A DNA stretch of 64,000 nucleotides from Bin127 sp965221625 (GTDB lineage: Bacteria > Chloroflexota > Dehalococcoidia > Lucifugimonadales > Lucifugimonadaceae), in NCBI GenBank assembly GCA_965221625.1, contig OZ244903.1, positions 248,001-312,000 of the forward strand, given 5' to 3'. The notes below the pieces were generated by a model, which made no database searches, was not told where the DNA came from, and saw only the letters and a program-made list of their open reading frames with translations. Of the stretch, positions 34,688 through 43,733 are shown in pieces; position 1 is the first letter of the stretch, and each line of letters begins with the position of its first letter. The translations under genes were made by a program, and so were the position numbers.

Positions 34688-35662
34688 TCACATCCTCGGC
34701 AGGAAGCCCAACCGATCCATCTCGTGCATCCGCTGCAGATTGGCTGTCAGCGCGCGATTCTGGCGAATCTGATCACGTATCCGCAGGTAGTTCGACCATT
34801 TGGCAGAAAGCATCGCCCCAGCAAGCATGATGATCGCCTCGGTGTAGACGAAGAAGAAGAACATCATGATGGTGCTTATGCTGCCATAGATTGAGAGCAA
34901 CAACCCGCCTGAGTTTCTCAGGAAGAAGATAAAGACGTACTTGGCGACTTCGAACGCGAATGATGCCAAGAGTGCGACAAATGCGATGTCCGAAATCTTG
35001 ACCTTCGTATTCGGCAACCACCAATAGATGACGAGGAAGACACCGTAGGTGATGACCGAGGGGACAACGAAACCGATGGCAACCAGCAACCACTGATTGA
35101 AGAACAAGTTGTCGACCAAGAGAAATGCCGCAATCTCTTGGATGAAGGAGAAGAACGCCGTCAAGACAACCGAAGCGAATAGGAAGGAAGATGCCACGAG
35201 CATCATGATGAGATCTATCGCACGTTCGATGAGGAACGGTCGCGGTCGGTTGATGCCCCAGATGACGTTAACGCTCTTCCGGATCGATCCGAACACGCCT
35301 AAACCGGCGACAAAAAGCCCCAGTCCTGTCAAACCCGAAGAGACCGCCGGGTTGTTCTTCACGTTGCGGATAAATCCTTCGACGAACGAAGTCTCGCCGG
35401 TTTCGCCAAGGACGGGAATTTGTTCGATGATACCGGCGATTAGGCGATCCTCGAAACCCTCGGTACCAACGGTGAAACTCCAAAGCGTGATCAACGCAAT
35501 CGAGAGCGGAAAGATCGACAGGAAACCATAGAACGCGATGGCGGCGGCCAAGTAGTGGCCGTTGATCGTCATGAAGTCATTGACGTTTTGGTAGATGAAC
35601 CAAAATGCGGCTTTCAACCAACGTCCGACGGTGCGGAGCGTAGTACCGCTGTCGCCGTTCAT
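34688..35662 (-). CDS. YihY/BrkB family membrane protein
   Basis: Integral membrane protein of 324 aa with six hydrophobic segments. The family blocks are LAAAIAFYGFLSIFPLSIALITL near the N-terminus, VWGINRPRPFLIERAIDLIMML, and YGSISTIMMFFFFVYTEAIIMLAGAMLSA near the C-terminus. The function is unknown; it was once wrongly called RNase BN. ATG 35662 (MNGDSG) is preferred over the start 12 codons earlier. Last gene of the thrB-lysC run. Confidence 0.88.
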   Translation of the reverse strand: MNGDSGTTLRTVGRWLKAAFWFIYQNVNDFMTINGHYLAAAIAFYGFLSIFPLSIALITLWSFTVGTEGFEDRLIAGIIEQIPVLGETGETSFVEGFIRNVKNNPAVSSGLTGLGLFVAGLGVFGSIRKSVNVIWGINRPRPFLIERAIDLIMMLVASSFLFASVVLTAFFSFIQEIAAFLLVDNLFFNQWLLVAIGFVVPSVITYGVFLVIYWWLPNTKVKISDIAFVALLASFAFEVAKYVFIFFLRNSGGLLLSIYGSISTIMMFFFFVYTEAIIMLAGAMLSAKWSNYLRIRDQIRQNRALTANLQRMHEMDRLGFLPRM

Positions 35663-35741
35663 GTCGCGGCCTCTATTCGCAGGTGCGAGCATCCGCATAT
35701 GGAACGAATAGGAGATGTCGTTACCTACGGTTGACTGACGG

Positions 35742-36764
35742 CTACTCGAGTTCGCCGTTGCGGAACGCAGTGATGTAGTTCATCGCGAAATCATCCCGCC
35801 CCTCGAGCAAATCGACGGCAAACCGCACCTGCGGCACTTCTAGATCGAGCGACATCGCGCGATCGACTTTAACCTGAATCGGGTCGATGATCCCAGAGTC
35901 TGCGCCGGCTTCTACCGCTAAGCGAACGAATGTCTCGTTCACTAACTTGCGCTTCGGCAACCCGAACGAAACGTTGCTCATGCCACCCGTGATGTGGATT
36001 TCGTCGCCCAACTCCTGGCGCAGTTTGCTAATCGCCTCCAGAGCATGCGGACCGTATGCCTTGTCTACAGAAACTGGGAAGAACAATGGGTCGACGTACA
36101 TGTCTTCGAGTGCAAGGCCTTTGGTGCCTGCGACATCAATCACGCGCATCGCATTTTCAACACGCTGCTCCGCATTCTCAGGCATCCCGCTCTCTGATGC
36201 CGCCGAGATGATGCATTTTGCGTCATGGTCGACGATGAGATCAAGTGTCTCCAAACGTTCGAGTGCCACCGAGTTCACCATCGGACGACCCGCCGATCCA
36301 TCGTACGCCTCCAGTCCGGCTTGGATGATATCTGCGTTTGATGAATCGATACTGGGTGGCACGTCTGAAACCGATTGCACGTACCTTGTTAGCCACTGCA
36401 TCGCCTCAATCTGCTCGTGGAGTCGGTGCGACAACTCGTCGACGTTCAGATCGAGGAAGTCCGCTCCAGTCCGGGTTTGTCGATCGACTTCGTACTTGAT
36501 GTACGCCCTCGCCTCGTCCGCATCGTCGCCATCGCAATTGACACCTTTCCACACAGCGATCATGAAATGCTTCAGATTGCCTTGTTGGTACGGTTGAGTG
36601 CTTTCGAAGTAGCTAGGAATGTGGACGAACTGCAACTCACCATTGACTCGATACTTGACCGCCTCCGAACCGTCTTCAAAGACATGCCCGCGAACCCCGC
36701 CGCGTTTCACTACGCGTGTACAGTGGATGTTCTCTCCGATGATGGTGAAATCTGGGGCACTCAT
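35742..36764 (-). CDS. Pterin-binding (dihydropteroate synthase-like/MeTr) methyltransferase-type protein
   Basis: TIM-barrel protein of 340 aa. IIGENIHCTR (8-17), GADFLDLNVDE (about 101-111), PSIDSSNADII, MVNSVALERLE and GGMSNVSFGLPKRKLVNE are the pterin-binding signatures shared by dihydropteroate synthase and methyltetrahydrofolate:corrinoid methyltransferases. The NVSFGLP motif favours the methyltransferase branch. An insert of about 80 residues after the first strand (GVRGHVFEDGSEAVKY to NLKHFMIAVW) is unusual for the free barrel. No corrinoid protein or activator is adjacent, so the methyl acceptor is unknown. Confidence 0.82.
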   Translation of the reverse strand: MSAPDFTIIGENIHCTRVVKRGGVRGHVFEDGSEAVKYRVNGELQFVHIPSYFESTQPYQQGNLKHFMIAVWKGVNCDGDDADEARAYIKYEVDRQTRTGADFLDLNVDELSHRLHEQIEAMQWLTRYVQSVSDVPPSIDSSNADIIQAGLEAYDGSAGRPMVNSVALERLETLDLIVDHDAKCIISAASESGMPENAEQRVENAMRVIDVAGTKGLALEDMYVDPLFFPVSVDKAYGPHALEAISKLRQELGDEIHITGGMSNVSFGLPKRKLVNETFVRLAVEAGADSGIIDPIQVKVDRAMSLDLEVPQVRFAVDLLEGRDDFAMNYITAFRNGELE

Positions 36765-36873
36765 TTGGGTCAGGTCGCGGCTCCATGCGGCGTCGTGGCC
36801 GTCAAGTCAATCACTCTGATTCTCTCTCTATCCCAACGAAGGCGCAAACTAAACCGACTACTCGATCCTGACT

Positions 36874-37635
36874 TCACGGTTTGATCCGCAATAGCATCAA
36901 CCGCCAGAACGCCTCTATCGCGATCCCCAAGGACATTTTGGATTTGCCCTCTGTGCGCTCCTTGAACAGGTACGGATGCTCGGCAACCTTCAGTTTCAAT
37001 CTTTGCGTGCGATACGCAACCTCGGCTTGAAATCCGAAGCCACTAATCTCGAAGCGGTCTCGCACGATCGATTCCAAAGCTGCGCGCCGATAGGCCTTGA
37101 AGCCGCCAGTAACATCATGTGACTTCAACCCGAGTATGAATCGGATTCCGAAGTTCGCCCACTTGCTCAACAAGACTCGCGCGAGCGGCCAGTCCGGATC
37201 GACATATCCGCCGTGGCTGTAACGCGTGCCCATAGCCACGTCGGCACGGTCCAACGCCTCCAGCATGGCAGGGACCTCCTCTGGTGGGTGAGAGAAGTCG
37301 CAATCCATCTGCACGAATCGTGTGGCATTGGATCGCATTGCAACCGCGAAACCGGCGACATATGCGGTGCCCAGTCCCATTTTCCCGGCGCGATGGACGA
37401 CCACGACCCGACCTGGGGAGTTCCTAGATAGGCCATCGGCCAACTTACCCGTGCTGTCAGGGGATGCGTCATCCACGAACAAAACGCCGAGCTTCAGACC
37501 TTCTAATCCCAGTAGACTGAAGCACATCCGCTCTACGTTGTCGCGTTCGTTGTAGGTCGGGATTATTACGACGACTTCAACATCATCATCGAACGACCCC
37601 GTGGTTTCGACTTCGTTGGGAATCTCGCGGGACAT
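36874..37635 (-). CDS. Polyprenyl-phosphate mannose synthase-like glycosyltransferase (GT2)
   Basis: Family 2 glycosyltransferase of 253 aa, close to DPM1. VVIIPTYNERDNVERM, FVDDASPDSTGKLAD, QMDCDFSHPPEEVP (the metal-binding DxD region), GTRYSHGG, and SHDVTGGFKAYRRAAL with FGFQAEVAY are in the expected order. It would move mannose or a similar sugar from a nucleotide to polyprenyl phosphate for protein or cell-wall glycosylation. ATG 37635 begins one base after the lysC stop; a TTG at 37644 would overlap lysC. Confidence 0.9.
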   Translation of the reverse strand: MSREIPNEVETTGSFDDDVEVVVIIPTYNERDNVERMCFSLLGLEGLKLGVLFVDDASPDSTGKLADGLSRNSPGRVVVVHRAGKMGLGTAYVAGFAVAMRSNATRFVQMDCDFSHPPEEVPAMLEALDRADVAMGTRYSHGGYVDPDWPLARVLLSKWANFGIRFILGLKSHDVTGGFKAYRRAALESIVRDRFEISGFGFQAEVAYRTQRLKLKVAEHPYLFKERTEGKSKMSLGIAIEAFWRLMLLRIKP

Positions 37636-37636
37636 G

Positions 37637-38896
37637 CTAAGCAACCGAGACCGGTGCTCCTCCGAGATCGAACTCGCTATGAAGCGCGCGTGCTGCAGGT
37701 TCGAGTTGCTCTTGCTCGACGATGCAGGTGATGCGTATCTCTGAAGTTGTGATCATCTCGATGTTTATGTTGGCGTCAGCGAGTGCCTTGAACATGCGTG
37801 CCGCGTATCCCGGTGAGTTCGTCATGCCAGTACCTACGGCACTGACCTTGGCTAACCCCTTGCGAGTGTGGATCCGGGCGTACTCAATGCCATCGTTCTT
37901 GGCAGTCAACTCCGAAGCTCGCGGCAGATTTTCCTCCGTAACCGTGAACGATATGTCAGTCTGTCCGAGCGTTGAAACGTTCTGGACAATTACGTCGACA
38001 CTAATGCCGGCGTCGGCGAGCGGCATTAATATTGCCGCCGCAATTCCCGGGCGGTCGTCAATCCCTTGCAAAGTGATCCGCGCTACAGATCTCTCGGTTG
38101 CGATGCTGGTAATGCTCTTGCGGATTTCCATATCGTCGTCGTTGCCCCCGACATTCCCGATTCTCGTGCCCTTGGCATATCGGTTGAAGGATGAAGTGAT
38201 CATCATCGGTACCTCGTGAACTGCCGCCATCTCGATCGATCTAGGGTTCATCTTCGCGCCCAGAGACGCCATTTCGAGCATCTCCTCGTATCCGATTAGG
38301 GGGATGATTGAGGCGTCTGGGACAAGCCTCGGATCGGCCGAGTAGATCCCATCGACGTCGGTATAGATTTCGCAGATGTCAGCCTTCAGCGACGCCGCCA
38401 TCGCGACCGCCGTTAAGTCTGAAGCACCTCTACCCAACGTCGTCGTGTCGTCCTCGCTTGACAAGCCTTGGAAACCGGCCACGACAACAACGCGTCCACT
38501 CTGCAACTCGCGCTTTACCCGCGTCGGATCGATCTCTGCGATACGGGCCGACCCGAAGGTCTCGTCAGTGCGGATTCCCGCTTGTGGTCCGCTTAGGCTG
38601 ATGGCGTCAATCCCCAATCCTCGAATCGCGATGCCGAGTAGTGAGGCACTTACAACCTCGCCCGTGGCAACCAAGGCGTCAGTCTCGCGTGGGTTTGGAA
38701 GGCGATCCCCAGATAGTCGTTGCGCCAAACCAAGCAGATGGTCAGTCGTGTCACCCATTGCGGACACACAGACAACGAGATCGTCGCCCTGTTCGCGCCT
38801 TTCGCAGACGCGGTGTGCGACGTTTCGCAGCAACTCCTCCGTGGCGAGGGAGCTGCCACCGAACTTCTGGACTACTAACTGACTGTCGCCGTTCAT
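37637..38896 (-). CDS. lysC: Aspartate kinase LysC
   Basis: First enzyme of the aspartate family, 419 aa, phosphorylating aspartate. LVVQKFGGSSLATEEL (7-22) is the kinase signature; VSAMGDTTDHLL, GFQGLSSEDDTTTLGRGASDLTAVA and YTDVDGIYSADPR follow. Two ACT domains cover about 265-400 (ITLQGIDDRPGIAA, VSAVGTGMTNSPGYAARMFKAL) and bring feedback control by lysine and/or threonine. ATG 38896 (MNGDSQLVVQK) matches family starts; 28 more open codons upstream are not conserved and overlap thrB. Confidence 0.95.
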   Translation of the reverse strand: MNGDSQLVVQKFGGSSLATEELLRNVAHRVCERREQGDDLVVCVSAMGDTTDHLLGLAQRLSGDRLPNPRETDALVATGEVVSASLLGIAIRGLGIDAISLSGPQAGIRTDETFGSARIAEIDPTRVKRELQSGRVVVVAGFQGLSSEDDTTTLGRGASDLTAVAMAASLKADICEIYTDVDGIYSADPRLVPDASIIPLIGYEEMLEMASLGAKMNPRSIEMAAVHEVPMMITSSFNRYAKGTRIGNVGGNDDDMEIRKSITSIATERSVARITLQGIDDRPGIAAAILMPLADAGISVDVIVQNVSTLGQTDISFTVTEENLPRASELTAKNDGIEYARIHTRKGLAKVSAVGTGMTNSPGYAARMFKALADANINIEMITTSEIRITCIVEQEQLEPAARALHSEFDLGGAPVSVA

Positions 38897-38915
38897 CTTC
38901 GAACGTACGTCGATC

Positions 38916-39863
38916 CTATCCGCATGTGTCCAACTGGAGCCCAACTGAGGAAAACTCAACGATCCTCGCTTGCCCCTCAACCTGCGCTTTTCGAGCCGCC
39001 TCGGTCATCTCATAGCAGATTGTCATGATTCTCTCAGTTGCCAGTGCCAGAACCGTCGGTCCAGCACCCGACAGAAAGACACCGTGAGCACCGCCATCCA
39101 TTGCCGCACGGGCGATCGGGCGAAACTTCGGGAACATCTGCACAATTCGTTGCGGTTGGTGCAATCGGTCTTCTGTGGCGTAGCGCAATAGATCCCATCG
39201 ATTGCCGCGGAGCGCATTCGTCAACAATGCAGCTCGCCCGATGTTGAAGACAGCATCTCTGCGCGGCAACTCGTCGGTCAGTATGTTGCGAGCCGAGTTC
39301 GTCCACATCTCGAAATCCGGCACGAAAATGACAGCCCTTAGCTCGGCTGCGACGTCAATGCGATCGGTAACCCACTCCGAGTTTTCGTTCTCGCCTGCGA
39401 CATTGACCCCAATCTGGCAACCGCCGAAGGTGGCGGGTGCGACGTTGTCCGGGTGGCCTTCGATCTCGGCGGCTATCGCGAATATCCGTTGTCGAATATC
39501 GGGATGGCTCACATCCTTGCTCGCCAGCGAGAAAGCGGCGGCGATGCCTGTGACGGTCGCAGCCGAGGATGAACCCAAACCCCGCGCACACGGTATGCCG
39601 TTGCGGCATTCTAGCGAAAATCCTATCGGGGGCACCCCCAACTCGGCGAACGCCACATGCGCGCATTCGACGATTAGATTCGAAGCATCTCTAGGCAGCA
39701 CATCCGAACCTTCGCCTTCAATCACGATTCCCGCATCAGCCCTGCTCACGATTGTCTCGTTCCAAATGTCAAGAGCAATCCCGATGCAGTCGAAACCAGG
39801 ACCCATGTTTGCGCTGGTGGCAGGAACCTTGATCTTTACGCTCGCGCCATCGTTGTCGACCAT
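38916..39863 (-). CDS. thrB: Homoserine kinase ThrB
   Basis: GHMP kinase of 315 aa making O-phosphohomoserine for threonine. KIKVPATSANMGPGFDCIGIALD near the N-terminus is the ThrB substrate region, and IPCARGLGSSSAATVTG is the ATP-binding GHMP loop. The late VFLSGAGPTVLALA supplies the third motif. The start is ATG 39863 (MVDNDGASVK); the open frame extends 33 codons upstream but is unlike the family. It leads lysC by 19 bases in the same run, and threonine synthase is not in view. Confidence 0.93.
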   Translation of the reverse strand: MVDNDGASVKIKVPATSANMGPGFDCIGIALDIWNETIVSRADAGIVIEGEGSDVLPRDASNLIVECAHVAFAELGVPPIGFSLECRNGIPCARGLGSSSAATVTGIAAAFSLASKDVSHPDIRQRIFAIAAEIEGHPDNVAPATFGGCQIGVNVAGENENSEWVTDRIDVAAELRAVIFVPDFEMWTNSARNILTDELPRRDAVFNIGRAALLTNALRGNRWDLLRYATEDRLHQPQRIVQMFPKFRPIARAAMDGGAHGVFLSGAGPTVLALATERIMTICYEMTEAARKAQVEGQARIVEFSSVGLQLDTCG

Positions 39864-39970
39864 ATGTTTGCCCAGCGATGGGATTCGATGCGAGACGGGA
39901 AAACGCCAGCGTGAAATATCGATTGCACGACGGATCCCAAAACCGAGAATCTTACTACCCAAATGATTAG

Positions 39971-39976
39971 TATAAT
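39971..39976 (+). promoter_or_regulatory. Perfect -10 box between divergent thrB and hydroxyacid dehydrogenase
   Basis: TATAAT at 39971-39976 reads towards the dehydrogenase. The opposite strand of the overlapping bases gives TATACT towards thrB, so the same AT-rich patch could serve both. No clear -35 accompanies either. Confidence 0.4.
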
Positions 39977-40054
39977 GCGCTGTTTGTGGCGATTCGGCGA
40001 AACCGAACGGACTCGTCTCCTGACGCTAGCGAACTGAAAGGCGAAAACCAAACC

Positions 40055-41047
40055 ATGGCAGTGGCAGTCCTGTTGGGACCGATGTCGGACAAGCGATTCA
40101 ACGCGCGCAACCAAGAACTTTTGCGGGAAGCAGAACAATACTCGGAGCTGGAACTTCGATTCGTCGATTCCGAACGTCCCGTCGATGATGTGATCAACGA
40201 TTGCCAGGATGCGGTCGCACTGATCCCAGCTGGCGTCCGGACCTTCGACACCGAGTTCATATCGAAACTGCCAAACCTGCGTCTAATCCAAACTTTCAGT
40301 GCCGGTACCGATTGGATGGACAAAGCGGCACTCGCCGAACTCGGCGTCCAAGTGTCCAACAACGGTGGAGCCAACGCAGTCGCAGTCGCCGAGCATGCCG
40401 TGCTCTTGATGCTCACAATCGAGCGAAAACTCGACCGCCAAATCGAGTCGGTGAAGAGCGGCACCTGGATGGCTGGCGTCGGTGGCGAAAGAGATGAGTT
40501 CCACACCTTGGTTGGAAAACGCATCGGTATTATCGGACTCGGACGTATCGGTTCACGCGTTGCCAAGCGTCTGCAAGGGTGGGAATGTGAGGTCGTCTAT
40601 TACGACGTTGTCGACCACGACGAAGAATATCGAACCGCCGCCAACGCCGCCTTCGTAGAACTCGACGAACTCCTTGAAACTTCGGATATCGTCAGCCTGC
40701 ACGTACCACTTGAGCGCACGACGCGCCACATGATTTCAGACCGCGAATTCGCTCTGATGAAAAGCACGGCAATCCTCGTCAACACCTGCCGCGGTCCGGT
40801 GGTCGACGAAGCAGCACTGAAACGTGCGCTTCGCGACGGCGAGATCTTCGGTGCCGGACTCGACGTCACCGAGGTCGAACCTATCGATTCCGATAACGAC
40901 CTTCCGAACCTGCCGAACGTGGTAGTGACGCCACACTTGGCGACGAGGGCAATCGAGTCGGAGTTCAACGCCACGGCAAACGCGCTCGCCAACGTTGCAC
41001 GGATAGCTCGTGGTGAGTCGCCCGAATGGGTCGTGCCACCCGTCTGA
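40055..41047 (+). CDS. D-2-hydroxyacid dehydrogenase family protein
   Basis: NAD-dependent dehydrogenase of 330 aa. The cofactor motif GIIGLGRIGSRVAKRL is near 152-167. The catalytic trio is visible as Arg in NTCRGPVVDEAAL, Glu in GLDVTEVEPID and His in VVTPHLAT. Candidates are phosphoglycerate dehydrogenase-like, glyoxylate or hydroxypyruvate reductase-like enzymes; no ACT or regulatory domain is present, arguing against a full SerA. ATG 40055 (MAVAVLLGPM) is preceded by GAAAGGCG at a long spacer. It lies upstream of purF on the same strand. Confidence 0.88.
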   Translation: MAVAVLLGPMSDKRFNARNQELLREAEQYSELELRFVDSERPVDDVINDCQDAVALIPAGVRTFDTEFISKLPNLRLIQTFSAGTDWMDKAALAELGVQVSNNGGANAVAVAEHAVLLMLTIERKLDRQIESVKSGTWMAGVGGERDEFHTLVGKRIGIIGLGRIGSRVAKRLQGWECEVVYYDVVDHDEEYRTAANAAFVELDELLETSDIVSLHVPLERTTRHMISDREFALMKSTAILVNTCRGPVVDEAALKRALRDGEIFGAGLDVTEVEPIDSDNDLPNLPNVVVTPHLATRAIESEFNATANALANVARIARGESPEWVVPPV

Positions 41048-41196
41048 TCCAAACCTAGACGGTCGGGTATCGTGAATTCGATTTAAAATGCAAGTTGCGG
41101 ATCCATCGAGCGTTCGGAAACCACCGCGAACTGCTCCTTGGATCGGAGCACATGGTATCGCCTTCACCACCAAAAACCGTGAGTGAGGTTGTTGTG

Positions 41197-42669
41197 ATGG
41201 GAGGGGAAAAGCCGCGAGAAGCGTGCGGCATATTCGGCGCATATCTGCCCGGGCACCAAGCAGCCCGGAACGCATACTTCGGCATCTTGTCGTTACAGCA
41301 TCGCGGTCAAGAGAGTGCGGGGATCGCTTTCTCAAACGGCATTCTCATCGATTCCCAAACCGGCATGGGACTCGTCGCACAAGTCTTCCGCGAGGACGAC
41401 ATCGACAACATGGATGGGCACATCGCGATCTCCCACACGCGCTACTCAACCACCGGTTCCAGCCGCATCCAAAACGCCCAACCGCTAATCGCGAAGGGCG
41501 AACGGGGCACCTTGGCGATGGGGCACAACGGAAACGTAATCAACGCACCAGAGCTGCGGATTTTTTGTGCCGACGCGTATGGATCGGAGTTTTCTGGCAC
41601 CTCCGACAGCGAAGTCATCGCCGAGTTGTTCGCCAAAACCCCCGGCGACGACTGGTTTGAAGTCTCCGACGTCATCATGTCTCAACTTCAGGGGGCATAC
41701 TCCCTTGTGATGATGGCAAACAATGCTCTAATCGGCGTTCGCGACCCGTTGGGATTACGACCGCTCTGCCTCGGCCGACTCAACGGCGGTTGGATTCTGT
41801 CATCAGAGACCTCCGCATTGGCAACCGTAGGTGCCGAATTAGAACGCGAGTTGGTGCCTGGTGAAGTCGTGATCATTGACGAGAACGGCGTCGACAGCAA
41901 GGTATGGACGGGCGCGCAAGCGGTGCACAAGATGTGCATTTTCGAGCAAATCTACTTCGCCCGACCTGACAGCAAACTCCAAGGACGGTTGGCGTACTCC
42001 AGTCGCAAACGCATGGGCGCAATCGCCTACAAGGAAAATCCCGTCGCCGTCGACCTCGTGACCGGCATTCCCGATTCTTCGGCTCCGCATGCTTTGGGAT
42101 TTTCTGAAGCCGCTGGTGTGCGTTGCGAAACCGTATTCGTCAAGAATCAATATGTCGGACGCACCTTCATCCAACCAGATCAACGAATGCGTGAGACTGG
42201 TGTCCGCATGAAACTCAACGTCATGCGTGAAATCGTCGAAGGCCAACGCATCGCCGTGGTCGACGACTCTGTAGTGCGCAGCACGACAATACGCCAAGTT
42301 GTCAGCATGTTGCGAGCCGCGAACGCTGCCGAGATCCACGTTCGTGTCGCCGCACCGCCGATCAAGTCGACGTGCCCTTTTGGTGTGGACATGGCAACGT
42401 TCGACGAACTTATCGCCGCCAACTACGAGGTTGACGAGATTAGGGATATCATCGGTGCCGATTCTCTGCGATTCTTGAGTCTCAACGGATTGATCGAGGC
42501 TGTGCAGGCGGGCGAGGATGAATATTGCCGAGGTTGCTTCACCGGCAAGTATCCCATCGAAGTCCAACTCGAAATGGACAAGCTCCGCATGGATAAGCTG
42601 ACTGCTGCTTCGAATGGTTCTGCAACCGTACCGATTGAACCCGAACCCGTTTCCGCTTTCTCTCGATGA
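41197..42669 (+). CDS. purF: Amidophosphoribosyltransferase PurF
   Basis: Commits PRPP and glutamine to purine synthesis. The 490 aa begin MGGEKPREACGIFG: a short propeptide is removed to expose the nucleophilic Cys (residue 10). The glutaminase domain shows LQHRGQESAGIA and HTRYSTTGSS; the phosphoribosyltransferase domain shows VAVVDDSVVRSTTIRQV. Cysteines in KMCIFEQ, STCPFGVDM and YCRGCFTGKYP fit the four-Cys [4Fe-4S] site of Bacillus-type PurF. ATG 41197 has TGAGG seven bases before; more upstream starts exist but are not family-like. It overlaps purM by four bases. Confidence 0.95.
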   Translation: MGGEKPREACGIFGAYLPGHQAARNAYFGILSLQHRGQESAGIAFSNGILIDSQTGMGLVAQVFREDDIDNMDGHIAISHTRYSTTGSSRIQNAQPLIAKGERGTLAMGHNGNVINAPELRIFCADAYGSEFSGTSDSEVIAELFAKTPGDDWFEVSDVIMSQLQGAYSLVMMANNALIGVRDPLGLRPLCLGRLNGGWILSSETSALATVGAELERELVPGEVVIIDENGVDSKVWTGAQAVHKMCIFEQIYFARPDSKLQGRLAYSSRKRMGAIAYKENPVAVDLVTGIPDSSAPHALGFSEAAGVRCETVFVKNQYVGRTFIQPDQRMRETGVRMKLNVMREIVEGQRIAVVDDSVVRSTTIRQVVSMLRAANAAEIHVRVAAPPIKSTCPFGVDMATFDELIAANYEVDEIRDIIGADSLRFLSLNGLIEAVQAGEDEYCRGCFTGKYPIEVQLEMDKLRMDKLTAASNGSATVPIEPEPVSAFSR

Positions 42670-43694
42670 GCGAGATATCCGCCAAAGCTTACGCGGACGC
42701 CGGAGTAGATCTCGACGCGGCTGCGAGGGCCAAACGCAGAATCGCCAACATCGCGAGCGTCGCGACTAACGAACGCGTAGTCTTGGGCACCGGTGGGTTC
42801 GGTGGCATATTCGACGCAGATCCCAACAGCACATATCTCTACGTAGCGAGCACCGACTCAGTGGGAACCAAGCTGCGGATCGCGCAGGCAATGGGAGATC
42901 ACTCAACGGTCGGAATTGACATTGTCAACCATTGCGTAAATGACATTCTCCCAGCCGGGGCCGAGCCGCTTTTCTTCTTGGACTACATCGGTCTAAACGG
43001 CTACGACGAGGAACTAATCGCGCAGGTGCTGCGAGGTGTAACCGCAGGCTGCGTCGAAAATGAGTGCGCGCTGATTGGCGGCGAAACCGCTTCTCTGCCC
43101 GGCATCTACCACGGCGACGATTACGACCTCGTGGGTTTTATCGTCGGCCGGGTGAGGCGCGACGCTAAATTGAAACCCAACCTCGTCGAACCGGGGGACG
43201 TATTGATCGCAATTCCTTCAAGCGGATTGCATACCAACGGTTACTCCCTAGTCAGATCCGTATTCGGTATTGACGACGATCCGACCGCGCTTGACGAACT
43301 AGTGCCTGAAGACGGCCGTACTTTGGGTGAGGCATTGTTGACACCGCATCGTTCGTATCTGAATACGCTCTCGCCATGCCTGTCGCAAATAAAGAGCCTC
43401 GCTCACATCACAGGCGGAAGTTTTGCGAAGAACGTACCACGCGCAATGAACCCAAGAGTAGGTGCGTCTATCGAGCTGTCATCATGGAATCCCCCGCCGA
43501 TATTCGAGATGATCCAACGGCGAGGAGAGATCGAACACTCGGAGATGTATAACGTCTTTAACATGGGCGTCGGAATGATCGCATTTCTATCACCAGAAAA
43601 CGTCGAACCGGTACTTGGCTCAATCGACGAAGCCTTTGTCGTCGGTGAGGCAATCAACAGCAACGGTGATGGTTCACAGGTGACGTTCGTTTAG
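42666..43694 (+). CDS. purM: Phosphoribosylformylglycinamidine cyclo-ligase PurM
   Basis: AIR synthetase of 342 aa, closing the imidazole ring with ATP. YADAGVDLDAA, the Gly-rich VLGTGGFGG, STDSVGTKLRIAQAMGDHSTVGIDIVNHCVNDILPAGAEPLFFLDYI and CALIGGETASLPG are textbook; ITGGSFAKNVPRAM and FNMGVGMIA mark the C-terminal domain. The ATG overlaps the purF stop as ATGA. Confidence 0.96.
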   Translation: MSEISAKAYADAGVDLDAAARAKRRIANIASVATNERVVLGTGGFGGIFDADPNSTYLYVASTDSVGTKLRIAQAMGDHSTVGIDIVNHCVNDILPAGAEPLFFLDYIGLNGYDEELIAQVLRGVTAGCVENECALIGGETASLPGIYHGDDYDLVGFIVGRVRRDAKLKPNLVEPGDVLIAIPSSGLHTNGYSLVRSVFGIDDDPTALDELVPEDGRTLGEALLTPHRSYLNTLSPCLSQIKSLAHITGGSFAKNVPRAMNPRVGASIELSSWNPPPIFEMIQRRGEIEHSEMYNVFNMGVGMIAFLSPENVEPVLGSIDEAFVVGEAINSNGDGSQVTFV

Positions 43695-43733
43695 ATCGGT
43701 CAACTTGTTCTCCGTCTACGATTGAGGGTTACC

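Noticed and set aside
39202..39966. 254-codon plus-strand frame opposite thrB
   Set aside because: ThrB motifs are complete on the minus strand; the frame is Ser/Ala-rich noise.
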